A program made the position numbers and the translations under genes. From assembly GCF_030268225.1 (NCBI RefSeq), contig NZ_BSQG01000007.1:62001-126000 (forward strand): 64,000 nucleotides of DNA. The letters are read 5' to 3'. The stretch is from Nocardiopsis ansamitocini (GTDB lineage: Bacteria > Actinomycetota > Actinomycetes > Streptosporangiales > Streptosporangiaceae). Below, piece after piece: positions 25,358-35,800 of this stretch. Positions within the stretch are counted from its first letter, which is position 1, and each line of letters starts with the position of its first letter. The notes under the pieces are model-generated. The model saw nothing but the letters and a program-made list of their open reading frames with translations. It ran no database searches and was not told the origin of the DNA.

Positions 25358-26242
25358 ATGTCCACCACTTCCCCTCCCACCGCCGAGCTGAACTGGGCAG
25401 AAGGCCCAGACGGCTACTCGCTCGCGCTGGACGGCACCACCCTCGTGTGTCGCAACGCCAAGGGCCGCCGCCTCAAGTCCGTGCCCAAGAAGGTGCGCGG
25501 CTCCGCCGAGGCCGAGCGCCTCACCTCCCTGGCCCAGTTCCTGGAGCGCCACGAGCGCGAGTGCCGCCACAGCGTGGAGTCCTGGCTGCTCGGTTCGCTC
25601 CCGGTCCCCGCTGCCACCCTCGCCCAGGTCTGGCCCGACCCGACCTGGCAGGACCTGCTCGCCAACCTCTTCGTGCTCCCCGCGCAGGGCGGCGAAGGCG
25701 GCTTCCTGCGCGGCGTCGACGACAACGGGCGCATCGGCGTCGTCGACCTCGACGCCGAGAGCACGTGGCTGGAGGCCGACCGCGTCGTCCTGGCCCACCC
25801 CGTCCTCATCGAGGACCTCGACGACGTCCGCGAGTTCGCCCTCGAACTCGACATCACCCAGCGCCTGCCCCAGCTCACCCGCGAGGTCCACCACAAACCG
25901 AGCCCCATCGCCCCCGACGCGACCGCGGTCACCGACTACGGCGACGCGGTCTTCGCCGAGCAGCGCCACGCGGTGGGCCGCGCCCAGCGTCTCGGCTTCG
26001 CCGTGCGCGGCGGCTATGCCGTATGCCGCGTGCTCGAAGGCGGCCGGTCCGTCCAGGCCCGCTACTGGATCGGTGCCGACTCGCCCGACTACCAGACCGA
26101 GGCCGGCTCCCTGATCTGGGTCGACGCCGACGAGCGCCCCATCAGGCTCACCGATGTGGGCCCCATCGCCTGGTCCGAAGGCATCCGCATGGCCGAGCTC
26201 GTCTACGCGGGCCGCACGATCAACGAGCAGGAGTCCCAGTGA
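25358..26242 (+). CDS. DUF4132 domain protein
   Basis: 294 aa from the ATG at 25358, the start that best fits coding bias. The central part matches DUF4132: a GGFLRGVDDNGRIGVVDLD block, then VVLAHPVLIEDLDDVREFALELDITQRLPQLTREVHH (~143-180), where family members have an L-x-HP loop and a QPFPQL motif. DUF4132 is the C-terminal domain of E. coli YehI/MolR-type proteins; its biochemical role is not established. Here it is a short stand-alone copy, overlapping by 4 nt the gene for a 1616-aa protein, so the two parts of a large YehI-like protein may be split. It is the first gene of the DUF4132/MoxR/VWA/SWIM cluster. Confidence 0.72.
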   Translation: MSTTSPPTAELNWAEGPDGYSLALDGTTLVCRNAKGRRLKSVPKKVRGSAEAERLTSLAQFLERHERECRHSVESWLLGSLPVPAATLAQVWPDPTWQDLLANLFVLPAQGGEGGFLRGVDDNGRIGVVDLDAESTWLEADRVVLAHPVLIEDLDDVREFALELDITQRLPQLTREVHHKPSPIAPDATAVTDYGDAVFAEQRHAVGRAQRLGFAVRGGYAVCRVLEGGRSVQARYWIGADSPDYQTEAGSLIWVDADERPIRLTDVGPIAWSEGIRMAELVYAGRTINEQESQ

Positions 26243-29200
26243 CCGCCACCCACAGCACCGCGATCGGACTCCTCGACGCGGGCCTCGCCCCCCTCGACAT
26301 TGCCGATGACGGACACATCGACCCGGTGCGCGCCCGCGGCTACACCCATCCCGCCCTCGGCGAGCGCCGCCTGGTGCGCCTGGTCCCCGACACCCTCGCC
26401 CCGGCCGAGGACGCGGCGCTGGAGTTCCTGAACTTCGCCGCGCCCACCGTTTCCGAGCCACTGTCCATGGCCCGCCCGCGCGGCCTCGGCTACCCCGAAT
26501 GGGCGCTGGTGCACGACCCCGAGCGCACCGCCGAGGCGCTCGCCCTGGTCAAGCCGATGGAGCGCGCGGCCCGCACGGCCGCCACCCGACCCGGTGCCGC
26601 CATCGAGGCATTCACCCGTCTGGCCACCACCGTCCCGGTCGCCCACCTCGCCTCCTATTGGGAGCAGGTCGGCCGGATCTTCATCGCCGCAGACGGCGCC
26701 ACCACCGCCGCCGTCATGTTCGGCAAGGCCCGCGAGGCCGAGATCGTCTACAGCCTGCCCGTGCACGAGACCACCAGGCGCGAGGCGTTCCTGGAGTTCG
26801 CGTTCGCCGGCGCGCTCACCGTCAAGGCCCTGGCCAACCATGCCGCGGAGCTCAGTCGCCGCTACGAGCCCGCCCGTGCCTACACCGAGTTCCGCGAGCT
26901 GTCGCTGCGCCGGACCCTGGGCGGCCTCCCGCCCTGGACCAACCTCCCCAAGCAGCTGCGCTCCCTTGCCACGGCAGCCGGCCTGGACGCCGGCGCGGAG
27001 GAGACCGCGCTGCTGCGCGAGCTCATCGACATCCCGGTCGCCGCAGCCGCACCCGGCGGTTTCTGGAGGGCCGCCCGGGCCTCCACGGTCGCCCTCGGCC
27101 GTGCCGACGCCGACGCCGCCCGCGCGCTCCTGGGGCTCTTCCCCAACGGTGACACCGCCTTCCAGGGGTGGTGGCTGGACCTGCTGGCCGACGCGGGCGC
27201 ACTGGACCTGCTCTCCGACGCGGGAGAGGCCGTGCCCGGCGGCGCGGCAGGCTGGCTGTCCCGCATGGTCCGGCACGTCAGGGGCTGGCGCAGTACCACC
27301 CCGGCCCAGCTCTTCGACCTCCTGCCGCGCATCGCCGAGCGTCTCATCGCCGACGGCGAGCCCCTCTACCTCGACGGCGGATACCCAGGGCGGGGCCGCG
27401 AGGTCGACCTCGGCCTCCTCGACCTCTGCCTCCACCTCGGAGTGCCGGTCCACCCGCCGCGCGAAGGCAGCCACCTGGACCTCGCGGACTGGGCGTACAG
27501 CGGCCGAAAGGTCCCGCGCCGCGACCTCGCCTCGTTGCTGGCCGACCCGGTCTGGGAGCCGCTGCTGGAACAGGCCGTCGCCGACTACGGCGGCCACCAG
27601 GAGGTGTTGGAGGACCTGCTGCCCTATCCGTTCCTGCACCCCTATGTGGACCGTCGGCTGCACGCCCTCGTGGGCGGCCTGGCCGGGAAGGCCCTGGGCG
27701 AGGCGCAGGTGACCATCGAGAGCCTCTCCCGCCAGGTCAGGGGCGAGGCGTTCACCGCCTTCCCCGATCGCCGTGCCGAACTCGACGCGGTCGACTTCGA
27801 CGAGATCCTGGCCAGGACCCTGCGCGCCGGCATCCTCGACGAGTACGGCTGGGACGCCCTCGACGAGGCCGTCCGCGAGCTGGCCGGCGACAGGCCCAAG
27901 AAGCATGCGCTCACTACGACCACGAGCTGGCCGGTGCTCACGCTCACCTCCCAGACCAAGGCGATCGCCGTGGGACCGAAGGGGCGTGTGGCCGAGCACG
28001 ACCTGCGCCTGCCCCCGGGGGGCAAGCAGCCGCTCGCCGTCTACTCCGGCGGTCAGTTCCTCGTCTGCTACCGCCAGGGGTACGACGATCACGCCTACTG
28101 GTCAACAGACCCCGAGACCCGGTTGGAGATCGACAACTACGGTGCCGTCTCCAACTGGCGCTGGCACACCACCGGAAGCCCCGCCCAGCTCGGCGCGGAC
28201 GGGCTCCGCCTCTCCGGGCACCGTGCACTCGCGCCCGGTGACAAACCGGCCAAGGCCGACCTGCGCCTGTTGGGCGACGGTGCGACCTACTGGGTGCACG
28301 AGCACAACACCCTGCGCGAGGTGGACCCCGTCACCGGCGGTCGAGGCCGCGCCAGCCTCCCCGCCTTCCTCGAGGAACTGCCCGTCGCCCAGGGCGAACA
28401 CCTGCTGTTGGGGAGCTCCAGCCTCGCCCGGCTCCCCGACGGATGCGGTCCCAGCCCGCTCGGCCACGCGGACGGCCTGGCCGGCTTCGCGGTGGTGCGG
28501 ACCTCCTTCGGGAGGGGGTGGGGCGCGACCCACTCCTACCGGGTCACCACCATCGACGGCCGGACCCGCGCAGTGGCGCTGAAGCAGGGCGAACGCTACG
28601 CCCGGCCCGTCCCCGCGGGGCTCATCAGCTACCCGGGCGGCGCCGAGCACGTCCTCTCCAACGACAACGGCCTCTCCCTCCACGGAGCCGACGGAGCCCA
28701 GATCTGGAGCTGCCACATCGGCTCCGCCTGCGACTGCACCGCCAAACTGGGCACCCCCTATCTGCCCGAAGTGGCGTTCTGGCACTTCATGACCGCTCGT
28801 GATGTCGTCGCCTCCGCCCGGCTGCGCTCCGTTCGCGCGGCCGACCTCGCACCACTGCTCACGGCCGCCGAGGAGGAACACCGCGACGCCGCCGGGGCAG
28901 CGCGCACGGAGGCCGCGGCAGCCGCGCTGCTCGCGGACGGCTCCCACACGCCGCACCCTTCCCTGGTGAAGGGCGTCGCGGGCATCGCGCTGGCGGTCGT
29001 ACGCCAGCAGAGGGCCCTGCGCAGGAAGGCGGTACAGGTCACCCGTACCGCCGCGGTTCCCGTCCAGAAGGAGAGCGCCGCCCTCACCAAGGGGCTCCAG
29101 CGTTTCCTGAGTGCCCGCCCCAGCGGTCCGTCCGACACCGTCGCCCAGATCCGGACGGTCTCGGACTTCCTGCGCGGTTCGACCGACGCCGACGCCGCGT

Positions 29201-31089
29201 CGCGCCATCCGCACTCCTCCGTCGACTGGACGGGCCTGGTCGGCGCGATCGCGCTCCCGGCCTGGTACGCCGTTTTGCCGAGCACCCCCGAAGACGTGCG
29301 CTCCGAACTCGTCGGCTTCCTCGGAGCCTGGTCGGAGACGGTCTTCGCCGACCCCTCCGCCTCCCTGGACCACGGCCTCATCCGGCTCGCCGGCGAGGAC
29401 CGCATCGCGCACGCCGCCCCCGACGGCCGCCGCCGCCTCGGCCTGAACATGGCCGCGTACATCCCCGACATCGAGCGCCGGTACGGGAAGTTCACCCGGG
29501 CACGCCGCTTCGTCGAGCTGCGGCGCGGGCCGGCGCTCACGATCGAGGCCCCGGCCGCCGAGCACGAACGCGACCGGATGGCCCCGGGGTGGGGCTCCCC
29601 CGCCCAGCTCCAGGCCCTCGTCACCGCGGCCGCCGAGCACGGCCCCCTCACCTGGGACCCCGAAGCCGCACAGCTCCTGGCCGACCGAACCGGACTGACC
29701 CGGGCCGCAGCGGTCCTGCTGCTGACGTGCTCGATGCGCCTGACCCGTTGGGAGAGGCCGCTGGCCCCCCAGGCGAGGACCCTGCTGGGGCTCAAGGCCG
29801 CCGAGGCGGAGCTCGGCGCGACCGAGCTGTCCGCCCTCGGCCGGGACGGCCTGCTGCCGCTGTTCCGTTCCGTGCTGCCCGAGACCCCCGAGGAGATCGC
29901 CGGACTGTGGAGCCCCGGTGGGACCCTGGTCGTGGCCGAACGCCTGGCCGAGGCGTGGAACGCGCGCTTCGGCCCCAGGCTCCCCCTGGACGGGACGACG
30001 CTGGCGGCCCTCGGTTCCCTCGCCCCCTCCGCGCAGGTGCTGGACTGGGTCCGCATGCTCGCAGACCCTGCCGGCGCGCCCGCCCTGGCCCAGGACACGC
30101 GTTCCTGGCTGGGGAGGGAGGAACGGGGCAACGGGCATCGCGCCGTCGAGTTGTTCTTCTCCGACAGAACGACCATCACGCTCTCCGACATCGTCCCCGC
30201 CCTCACCGCCCTCATCCCCTGGGCCTACACCGAGCTGCCCGAGGGAAACCCCGTACGCAGCGGCATTCCCGCGGTGCTGCGCGCGGTACTGGACCGGCTC
30301 GCCGCCCCCGACCTCCTGCTCTTCGCCATGCGCAGTTGGGCGCACGGGGACGAGTCCCGGAACCGGCTCCTGGAGCAGATCGGGGGGACGCCCTACCGCG
30401 ACCCCAAGGGCACCGAACCCTTCGGGCAAAGCGGTGACAACGGCGTCTCGGTGCTCGTGGCGGAGGGGGCGTACGCGCAGCTGTACTTCCGCCCGGCCCG
30501 GCTCGGCGACGACGCCGACTCCCGGGTGCTGCGCGCGATGGCCGCCGACTCCTCCCCCTACGGCGCCCTGGTGAACCACGTGGACCTGCTGCGCAGTCCC
30601 GGCTTCGCGGCGATCGCGCAGCGCGTGGCGGACGGCCTCCCCGACGGTGCCTACGAGTTCGACCCGGGGGCTTCCGCGCCCCGGACCACCGAGGAGGCGG
30701 CGCAGGCACTCGGGGTGTCCTCGGAGGCGGCCCGGCTCTACCTCCAGTTGCTGGCGATGCTCGAACCCACCGACAAGCGGGTGCGTGCGGCCAACGGCTG
30801 GACCCCGGCCCGGCACAAGAAGGCACAGACCGAACTCGTGGACGCCGGCCTGGTCGTCGCGGCCAAACGCTCCCGAGCGGGACGGTCGGTGTTCCTGCCC
30901 GGTCAGTGGATCGACGCCAAGGCGCCCAACCTGCCCTTCGAGGCGTGGAAACTGCCGCTTTACGGTCTCACGACCGACAGCATGGGGCGTCCCGAAGGGC
31001 AGCTGACCAGGTTCGTCGCGCTGGATTCCCTGCCCGCGATCGTCGACCGTGCCTGGCAGCGGGTGCGCGGAGGGGACGGGCCCCGCTAG
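26239..31089 (+). CDS. 1616-aa protein of unknown function, YehI/DUF4132-cluster companion
   Basis: GTG start in a GTGA overlap with the DUF4132 gene. No signal peptide, membrane segment, Walker or nuclease motif was found. The N-terminal ~600 residues are alpha-helical, repeat-like and rich in Leu/Ala/Arg. The middle (~560-830) is beta-rich, with short blocks such as QPLAVYSGGQFLVCYRQGYDDHAYW and ISYPGGAEHVLSNDNG that look like propeller strands. The C-terminal third is helical and ends with a winged-helix-like stretch (TEEAAQALGVSSEAARLYLQ, ~1497-1516) and PLYGLTTDS. Homologues are often labelled only as DNA-binding protein. Its partners suggest it is the substrate or scaffold of a MoxR-VWA chaperone machine (inference). 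Confidence 0.75.
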   Translation: MTATHSTAIGLLDAGLAPLDIADDGHIDPVRARGYTHPALGERRLVRLVPDTLAPAEDAALEFLNFAAPTVSEPLSMARPRGLGYPEWALVHDPERTAEALALVKPMERAARTAATRPGAAIEAFTRLATTVPVAHLASYWEQVGRIFIAADGATTAAVMFGKAREAEIVYSLPVHETTRREAFLEFAFAGALTVKALANHAAELSRRYEPARAYTEFRELSLRRTLGGLPPWTNLPKQLRSLATAAGLDAGAEETALLRELIDIPVAAAAPGGFWRAARASTVALGRADADAARALLGLFPNGDTAFQGWWLDLLADAGALDLLSDAGEAVPGGAAGWLSRMVRHVRGWRSTTPAQLFDLLPRIAERLIADGEPLYLDGGYPGRGREVDLGLLDLCLHLGVPVHPPREGSHLDLADWAYSGRKVPRRDLASLLADPVWEPLLEQAVADYGGHQEVLEDLLPYPFLHPYVDRRLHALVGGLAGKALGEAQVTIESLSRQVRGEAFTAFPDRRAELDAVDFDEILARTLRAGILDEYGWDALDEAVRELAGDRPKKHALTTTTSWPVLTLTSQTKAIAVGPKGRVAEHDLRLPPGGKQPLAVYSGGQFLVCYRQGYDDHAYWSTDPETRLEIDNYGAVSNWRWHTTGSPAQLGADGLRLSGHRALAPGDKPAKADLRLLGDGATYWVHEHNTLREVDPVTGGRGRASLPAFLEELPVAQGEHLLLGSSSLARLPDGCGPSPLGHADGLAGFAVVRTSFGRGWGATHSYRVTTIDGRTRAVALKQGERYARPVPAGLISYPGGAEHVLSNDNGLSLHGADGAQIWSCHIGSACDCTAKLGTPYLPEVAFWHFMTARDVVASARLRSVRAADLAPLLTAAEEEHRDAAGAARTEAAAAALLADGSHTPHPSLVKGVAGIALAVVRQQRALRRKAVQVTRTAAVPVQKESAALTKGLQRFLSARPSGPSDTVAQIRTVSDFLRGSTDADAASRHPHSSVDWTGLVGAIALPAWYAVLPSTPEDVRSELVGFLGAWSETVFADPSASLDHGLIRLAGEDRIAHAAPDGRRRLGLNMAAYIPDIERRYGKFTRARRFVELRRGPALTIEAPAAEHERDRMAPGWGSPAQLQALVTAAAEHGPLTWDPEAAQLLADRTGLTRAAAVLLLTCSMRLTRWERPLAPQARTLLGLKAAEAELGATELSALGRDGLLPLFRSVLPETPEEIAGLWSPGGTLVVAERLAEAWNARFGPRLPLDGTTLAALGSLAPSAQVLDWVRMLADPAGAPALAQDTRSWLGREERGNGHRAVELFFSDRTTITLSDIVPALTALIPWAYTELPEGNPVRSGIPAVLRAVLDRLAAPDLLLFAMRSWAHGDESRNRLLEQIGGTPYRDPKGTEPFGQSGDNGVSVLVAEGAYAQLYFRPARLGDDADSRVLRAMAADSSPYGALVNHVDLLRSPGFAAIAQRVADGLPDGAYEFDPGASAPRTTEEAAQALGVSSEAARLYLQLLAMLEPTDKRVRAANGWTPARHKKAQTELVDAGLVVAAKRSRAGRSVFLPGQWIDAKAPNLPFEAWKLPLYGLTTDSMGRPEGQLTRFVALDSLPAIVDRAWQRVRGGDGPR

Positions 31090-31095
31090 GGGTGA

Positions 31096-31125
31096 GGGTG
31101 CCCGCGAACCCGATCGCGGGCACCC
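31096..31125 (+). terminator. hairpin after the 1616-aa gene
   Basis: GGGTGCCCGCGA (31096-31107) pairs perfectly with TCGCGGGCACCC (31114-31125) around a 6-nt loop, seven bases past the stop. It lies between convergent genes and can serve both. Confidence 0.75.
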
Positions 31126-31144
31126 GCTCCGGACGCGGGACCGC

Positions 31145-31558
31145 TCAGGCCGACACGCGCCCCGCCGAACGTGTCCACGTCCATACCAGGACCCACGCCA
31201 CCAGGACCACCAGGAGCATCGCCACCGGAACGTGCAGTTCAAGCATCAGGTGGCTGCCCAGGTAGGCCTGGACGAACCCCAGGCCGAACGCGAGCGCGCT
31301 CACCACCGCCGGCAGTGGGGATCCCCGGCCGGGACGCCACAGCAACAGCGCGGCGACGAACTGGAGCCCGGCCACCACGTGCAGCACGATCGCCCCACCG
31401 GCGTGCAGGGAAAGAGCGGTGAAGTCCTGTTCCACCAACCGGCCCGCCGTGACGAACTCCCAGACCAACACTGCGGTCTGCGCCAACACCGCTGCGCGCA
31501 GGCCCCACAGCGGAATCGAGTATCGGGCGGGGACAGCGGTGCGCGCCGTCTGAGACAT
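31145..31558 (-). CDS. small four-helix membrane protein
   Basis: 137 aa, ATG start with AAGGAG about seven bases upstream. Four hydrophobic segments are evident: residues ~20-38, ~52-70, ~80-98 and ~108-128 (for example VPVAMLLVVLVAWVLVWTW). There is no signal-peptide cleavage site, metal motif or named family that I can recognise. It is the only minus-strand gene within the cluster and is divergent from the MoxR-type ATPase across a 138-nt gap, so it may not belong functionally. Confidence 0.7.
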   Translation of the reverse strand: MSQTARTAVPARYSIPLWGLRAAVLAQTAVLVWEFVTAGRLVEQDFTALSLHAGGAIVLHVVAGLQFVAALLLWRPGRGSPLPAVVSALAFGLGFVQAYLGSHLMLELHVPVAMLLVVLVAWVLVWTWTRSAGRVSA

Positions 31559-31696
31559 CGTTGCGGCTCCTTATCCGGATCAAACCAGCCGGGACACGGG
31601 GGAGCATAGCCGCCGCTGTCGGACGGTACCGGCTCTCCGCACTGTCAGCACCCTTTGATACTTCTTACTCACCCCACCAGCCTTCGAGGAGACCCG

Positions 31697-32872
31697 GTGT
31701 CCGTCACCACGACCGACGTACAGATCGAGCCGGCCGAGCGCCGCCACGCCGAGGAACTCGCCTTCCTCGCCGCCCACGACTCCGGTCCGCGCCCGCCGGG
31801 CTGGCGCCTCACCCCGCGCTCGGTCGTCGTCTTCATCGTCGGCAGCGCCGGCGCCAAACTGCGTCTCGCCGACCCCGTCGACGGCCTCCCCGCCGCCATG
31901 GAGATCACGCCCAAGTTCGTCGGTGAACGCGGACTCGTGGAACGCTGCGTGGTCACCCTCGCCGGAGAACGAGGACTGCTCCTGGTGGGCGAACCCGGTA
32001 CCGCCAAGTCGCTGCTGTCGGAGCTGCTGTCGGCCGCCGTCAGCGGGACCAGCGCCCTCACCGTCCAGGGCACGGCCGGAACCACCGAGGAGCACCTCCG
32101 GTACGGCTGGAACTACGCCCTGCTCCTGGCCAAGGGGCCCACCCCCGAGGCCCTCGCCCCCTCGCCGGTGCTCACCGCACTGCGTGGCGGCCGCCTGGCC
32201 AGGGTGGAGGAGGTCACCCGTTGCCTTCCCGAGGTCCAGGACGCGCTGGTCTCCCTGCTCTCCGACCGTCGCATGGCCGTGCCCGAACTGGCCGGCCTGA
32301 CCGGAAGCGGTACCGGTGCCGACCTCGACGACGGTATTTTCCTGGCCCGCCCCGGCTTCAACGTCATCGCCACCGCCAACCTGCGCGACCGGGGCGTGTC
32401 GGAGATGAGTGCGGCCCTCAAACGACGCTTCAACTTCGAAGTCGTACCGCCCATCGCCGACCTCGACGCCGAGGTCACCCTGGTGCGCCGCCAGGCCGGT
32501 GCCGCGCTCGCCCGGCACGGCCACGAGCTCCCCGTGGACGACGCGGTTCTGGAAGCCCTCGTCACCGCCTTTCGCGACCTGCGTTCCGGCACCTCTGCGG
32601 AGGGCTGGCCCGTGGAGCGGCCCACCACCGTGCTGAGCACCGCCGAGGCGGTGGGCGTCACCACCTCGCTGGGATTGCAGAGCGCCTACCTGGACGTGGC
32701 CGACCCCCTCTCCCTACTGCCGGGGTACCTCCTGGGGGCGGTCCGCAAGGACGACGCCGACGACCAGGGCCGGCTGCTGGCCTACTGGGATTCCACTATT
32801 CGCCACCGGGCGGAGAAGGGCGCCCGCCTGTGGAAACGCCTCTACGAGCTGCGCCACGTGGTGGGGGAGTGA
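31697..32872 (+). CDS. MoxR-family AAA+ ATPase (YehL-like)
   Basis: 391 aa. The GTG at 31697 has GAGGAG five bases upstream. Walker A is GEPGTAKS (~98-105). The Walker B region reads GGRLARVEEV, sensor 1 is FNVIATANLRDRG, and the arginine-finger region is SAALKRRFNFEVV. The lid domain follows, with the PTTVLSTAEAVG block. MoxR ATPases act as hexameric chaperones, usually with a VWA partner, to activate or assemble enzymes. The split lysine-to-TAKS P-loop and the neighbours resemble E. coli YehL and its VWA and SWIM partners. The stop overlaps the VWA-fusion start by 4 nt, so the two are surely coupled. Confidence 0.88.
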   Translation: MSVTTTDVQIEPAERRHAEELAFLAAHDSGPRPPGWRLTPRSVVVFIVGSAGAKLRLADPVDGLPAAMEITPKFVGERGLVERCVVTLAGERGLLLVGEPGTAKSLLSELLSAAVSGTSALTVQGTAGTTEEHLRYGWNYALLLAKGPTPEALAPSPVLTALRGGRLARVEEVTRCLPEVQDALVSLLSDRRMAVPELAGLTGSGTGADLDDGIFLARPGFNVIATANLRDRGVSEMSAALKRRFNFEVVPPIADLDAEVTLVRRQAGAALARHGHELPVDDAVLEALVTAFRDLRSGTSAEGWPVERPTTVLSTAEAVGVTTSLGLQSAYLDVADPLSLLPGYLLGAVRKDDADDQGRLLAYWDSTIRHRAEKGARLWKRLYELRHVVGE

Positions 32873-35800
32873 GCGCCCGGGCTGCCGCCCCCCACGGGGC
32901 GGACACGGCGACGGGCATCGGCCCCGACGAAGCCACGGCCCTGCCCGAGGCCCTGGCCGCCGCCCGTGCACCCCACATCATCGGCGTACGCCACCACTCC
33001 CCGGCGCTGGCCGCGGCGATGCCCGCCCTCCTGGAAGCCGCCTCCCCCGACGCAGTCCTCGTCGAACTCCCGCTTGAGGCCCAACCCTGGTTGGAGTGGC
33101 TGGCCCACCCCGACACCCGCGCACCCGTCGCACTGGTCCTCGGCGACCCGTCCCGCGACCGCCACGGCTACTACCCCTTCGCCGACTTCTCCCCGGAGCT
33201 CGCCGCTCTGCGCTGGGCGTACGCCAACGGAGTGCCCGCCTACGCGATCGACCTCCCCTGTGCGCTTTCGGTCCCCGACGACGCACCCGATTTCGACCGC
33301 ACCCCGGGGCTGACCGACGCGCTCCTGCGCACTACCGCGACCACCGACTCCGAGGAGATGTGGGACCGCATGGTGGAGGCGCGGTCCTACGGGGCCCAGC
33401 CCGAGCAGGTCCGCCGTGCCGCCCTCACCTTCGGCTGGGCGACCAGGGCCGACACCCTGGGAAGGGGCGGTGCGGGCGCCCGCGACCGTGCCCGTGAAGC
33501 GTGGATGCGCCGTCGCATCGCCGAGATCGGGGCCCGGCGCCCGGTCGCCGTCGTAGGGGCCTTCCACGCGGCCGCCCTCCTCCCCGACGACCATCGCTTT
33601 GCCCACCTGCGGGGCCCGCAACCGGACGGGCTGCCCGCCACCGCCGAGGTAACCGTTCCCGCCCCCGGTACCGCCACCGACACGGGACTCACCACCGCGC
33701 TCATCCCCTACACGTTCGCCCTCCTGGACTCCCGTTCGGGCTACCCTGCCGGAATCCGCGACCCGCAGTGGCAGCAGGACGTCTACGAGACGGGCGGCCG
33801 CCCGGAGGAGGTCGAACGCGCGGCCGCACGCAGGTTCGCCGGCCTGGGCACGCACTTGCGCGCCCAGGGGCACGTCTCCGGGGTCACCGACACAGTCGCC
33901 GCCTACCGGATGGCCCGCGACCTCGCAGTCCTGCGCGGTCTGCCCGCCCCCGGACGACGCGAACTCATCGAGAGCCTCACCAGTGCACTGGCCCAGGGCG
34001 AACCGCTGGGCAGGGCCCGCGCCATCGCCCGTGCGGCCCAGCGCGAACTCGTGGGATCCAGGCGAGGCGCGCCCGCCCCCCAGTCCCCCGAGGCCGGACT
34101 CACCGTGCACGTGCGCGTGCTGCTGGCCGACCTCGGCCTTCCAGGGCCCGACGGTTCCGGAAAGGTCGAGGAAATACGGCTGGACCCCCTGCGCACCCGA
34201 CGCGACCGTGACCGCCACATCGCCCTCCAGCGGCTCTGCGCAGCCGGAGTGGGGTACGCCGAGCAGCGCGGATCCTCCGGTGTCGGAGGCACCGAAGCCC
34301 TCGGCCGCACCTGGAGCGTGCGTTGGAGTCCCACCACGGCCGCCACCGTGGAACTGAGCGCCTGCTACGGGATCACTCTGGACCAGGCCGCGCGCGGGCG
34401 CCTGCGGGCCAGGCTGCGCACGGCACAGGAGAGCGCCGACAACGGTGAGATCACCCCCGCCGTTGCCGGTGCCCTGCTCGGTGACGCGGCCGAGTGCGCA
34501 CTGCCCGATCTCGTCGGCGAACTCGGGGAGCGCATCGAGACCGAGGTGCTGCCGCGAGCCGGCCTGGCCGACGCCGTCGAACTGCACGAACACGTCCGAC
34601 GCATCGCCGCAGGCCAGGTCCCCGGCATGGCTGCCGCCCCCGAGTCCCTGACCCGGCTGGGCATTCGGCTGGCCGAGGCGGCCGTGGCATCGGTACCGGG
34701 GATGTCCGGCAGCACCGACCCCGCCGACGCCGTGGCGCTGCTGCGGGTGGTACGCCTGGTGCAGGCCCAGACCGCGCTGCCCGGTGCGGTCGGCCCCCAA
34801 CGCCTGCTGTGGCACCTGCGCGCACTCGCCGCCGACGGCGGTCCCCTCGCGCAGGGGGCGGCGTGCGCCGCGCTGCTGCTCTTGGAGGAGACCGGTACCG
34901 ACGAATTCGCCGCCCGCCTGTCGGGGTGGCTGGATCTGCCCGCGGCCCACGGCCCGCGCGAAGGCGACCACGCCCCCGGACGCGTCCTCTCCCTGCGTCT
35001 CACCGGTGTCCTGACCGTGGCCGCGGCCGTGGTCGAAGGCGACCCCGGAGTGCTGGACGCACTGACCGGGCGGGTGGAGACCTGGTCGGACGACGCATTC
35101 CTGCAGCGACTGCCCGCTCTGCGCGACGGCTTCGAGACGCTCTCGACCGCTGCGCGCAGCCGTTTCCTGGAAACCATCATCGAACGCATCGGGGACACCG
35201 GCGGCGGCCTCGCCGTCGCCCCGGAGACCGCCGTGGCCTGGGCGCGGGCCGACCTCGCCGCCCGCGACGCCGTTCACGCCCTGCTGCCCGGCCTGACACT
35301 GGGCGCCTCCGTCACTGCCCCGGCGGAGCAGGCCCCCGTCGCAGGACCGCCGCGCTCGGAAGAGGCCCGGGTGATCGGCCCCGCCGACCGGTGGCGTCTC
35401 GTCCTGGGCCAGGCACCCCAGGCCGCCGGCGAGAAGGGGGCGCGCGCCGCGGCCGCCCTGGACGAGCTGTACGGGCGAGGCCACGGAGAAGGGTCCCGGG
35501 CGTCCGGCGGGGCGGGAACCGGCGCCTCGCACCCCGCGCCACGGGAATGGTCCCAGGAACTGGAGGCGCTGTTCGGTGAGAGGGTGCGCGAGGAGGTGCT
35601 GGGCCGCGCCGCGCAGAGGGGACGCTCCGATGTGCTGGAGCAGCTCGCCCCGGAAAAGGTCGCCCCCTCGGTGGACCTCTTGGAACAGGTGTTGTCCCTG
35701 GCCGGGGGGATGCCCGAGGCGCGAGTGGCCCGGCTCAGACCGCTCGTCGACCAGCTCGTCGCCCAGTTGGTCCGCCAACTCGCGCGGCGACTGGCGCCCG

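Noticed and set aside
28102-31242. 1046-aa minus-strand open frame opposite the 1616-aa gene
   Set aside because: Low-complexity Gly/Arg/Pro composition with no family likeness. The plus strand has consistent coding bias and a coupled start.
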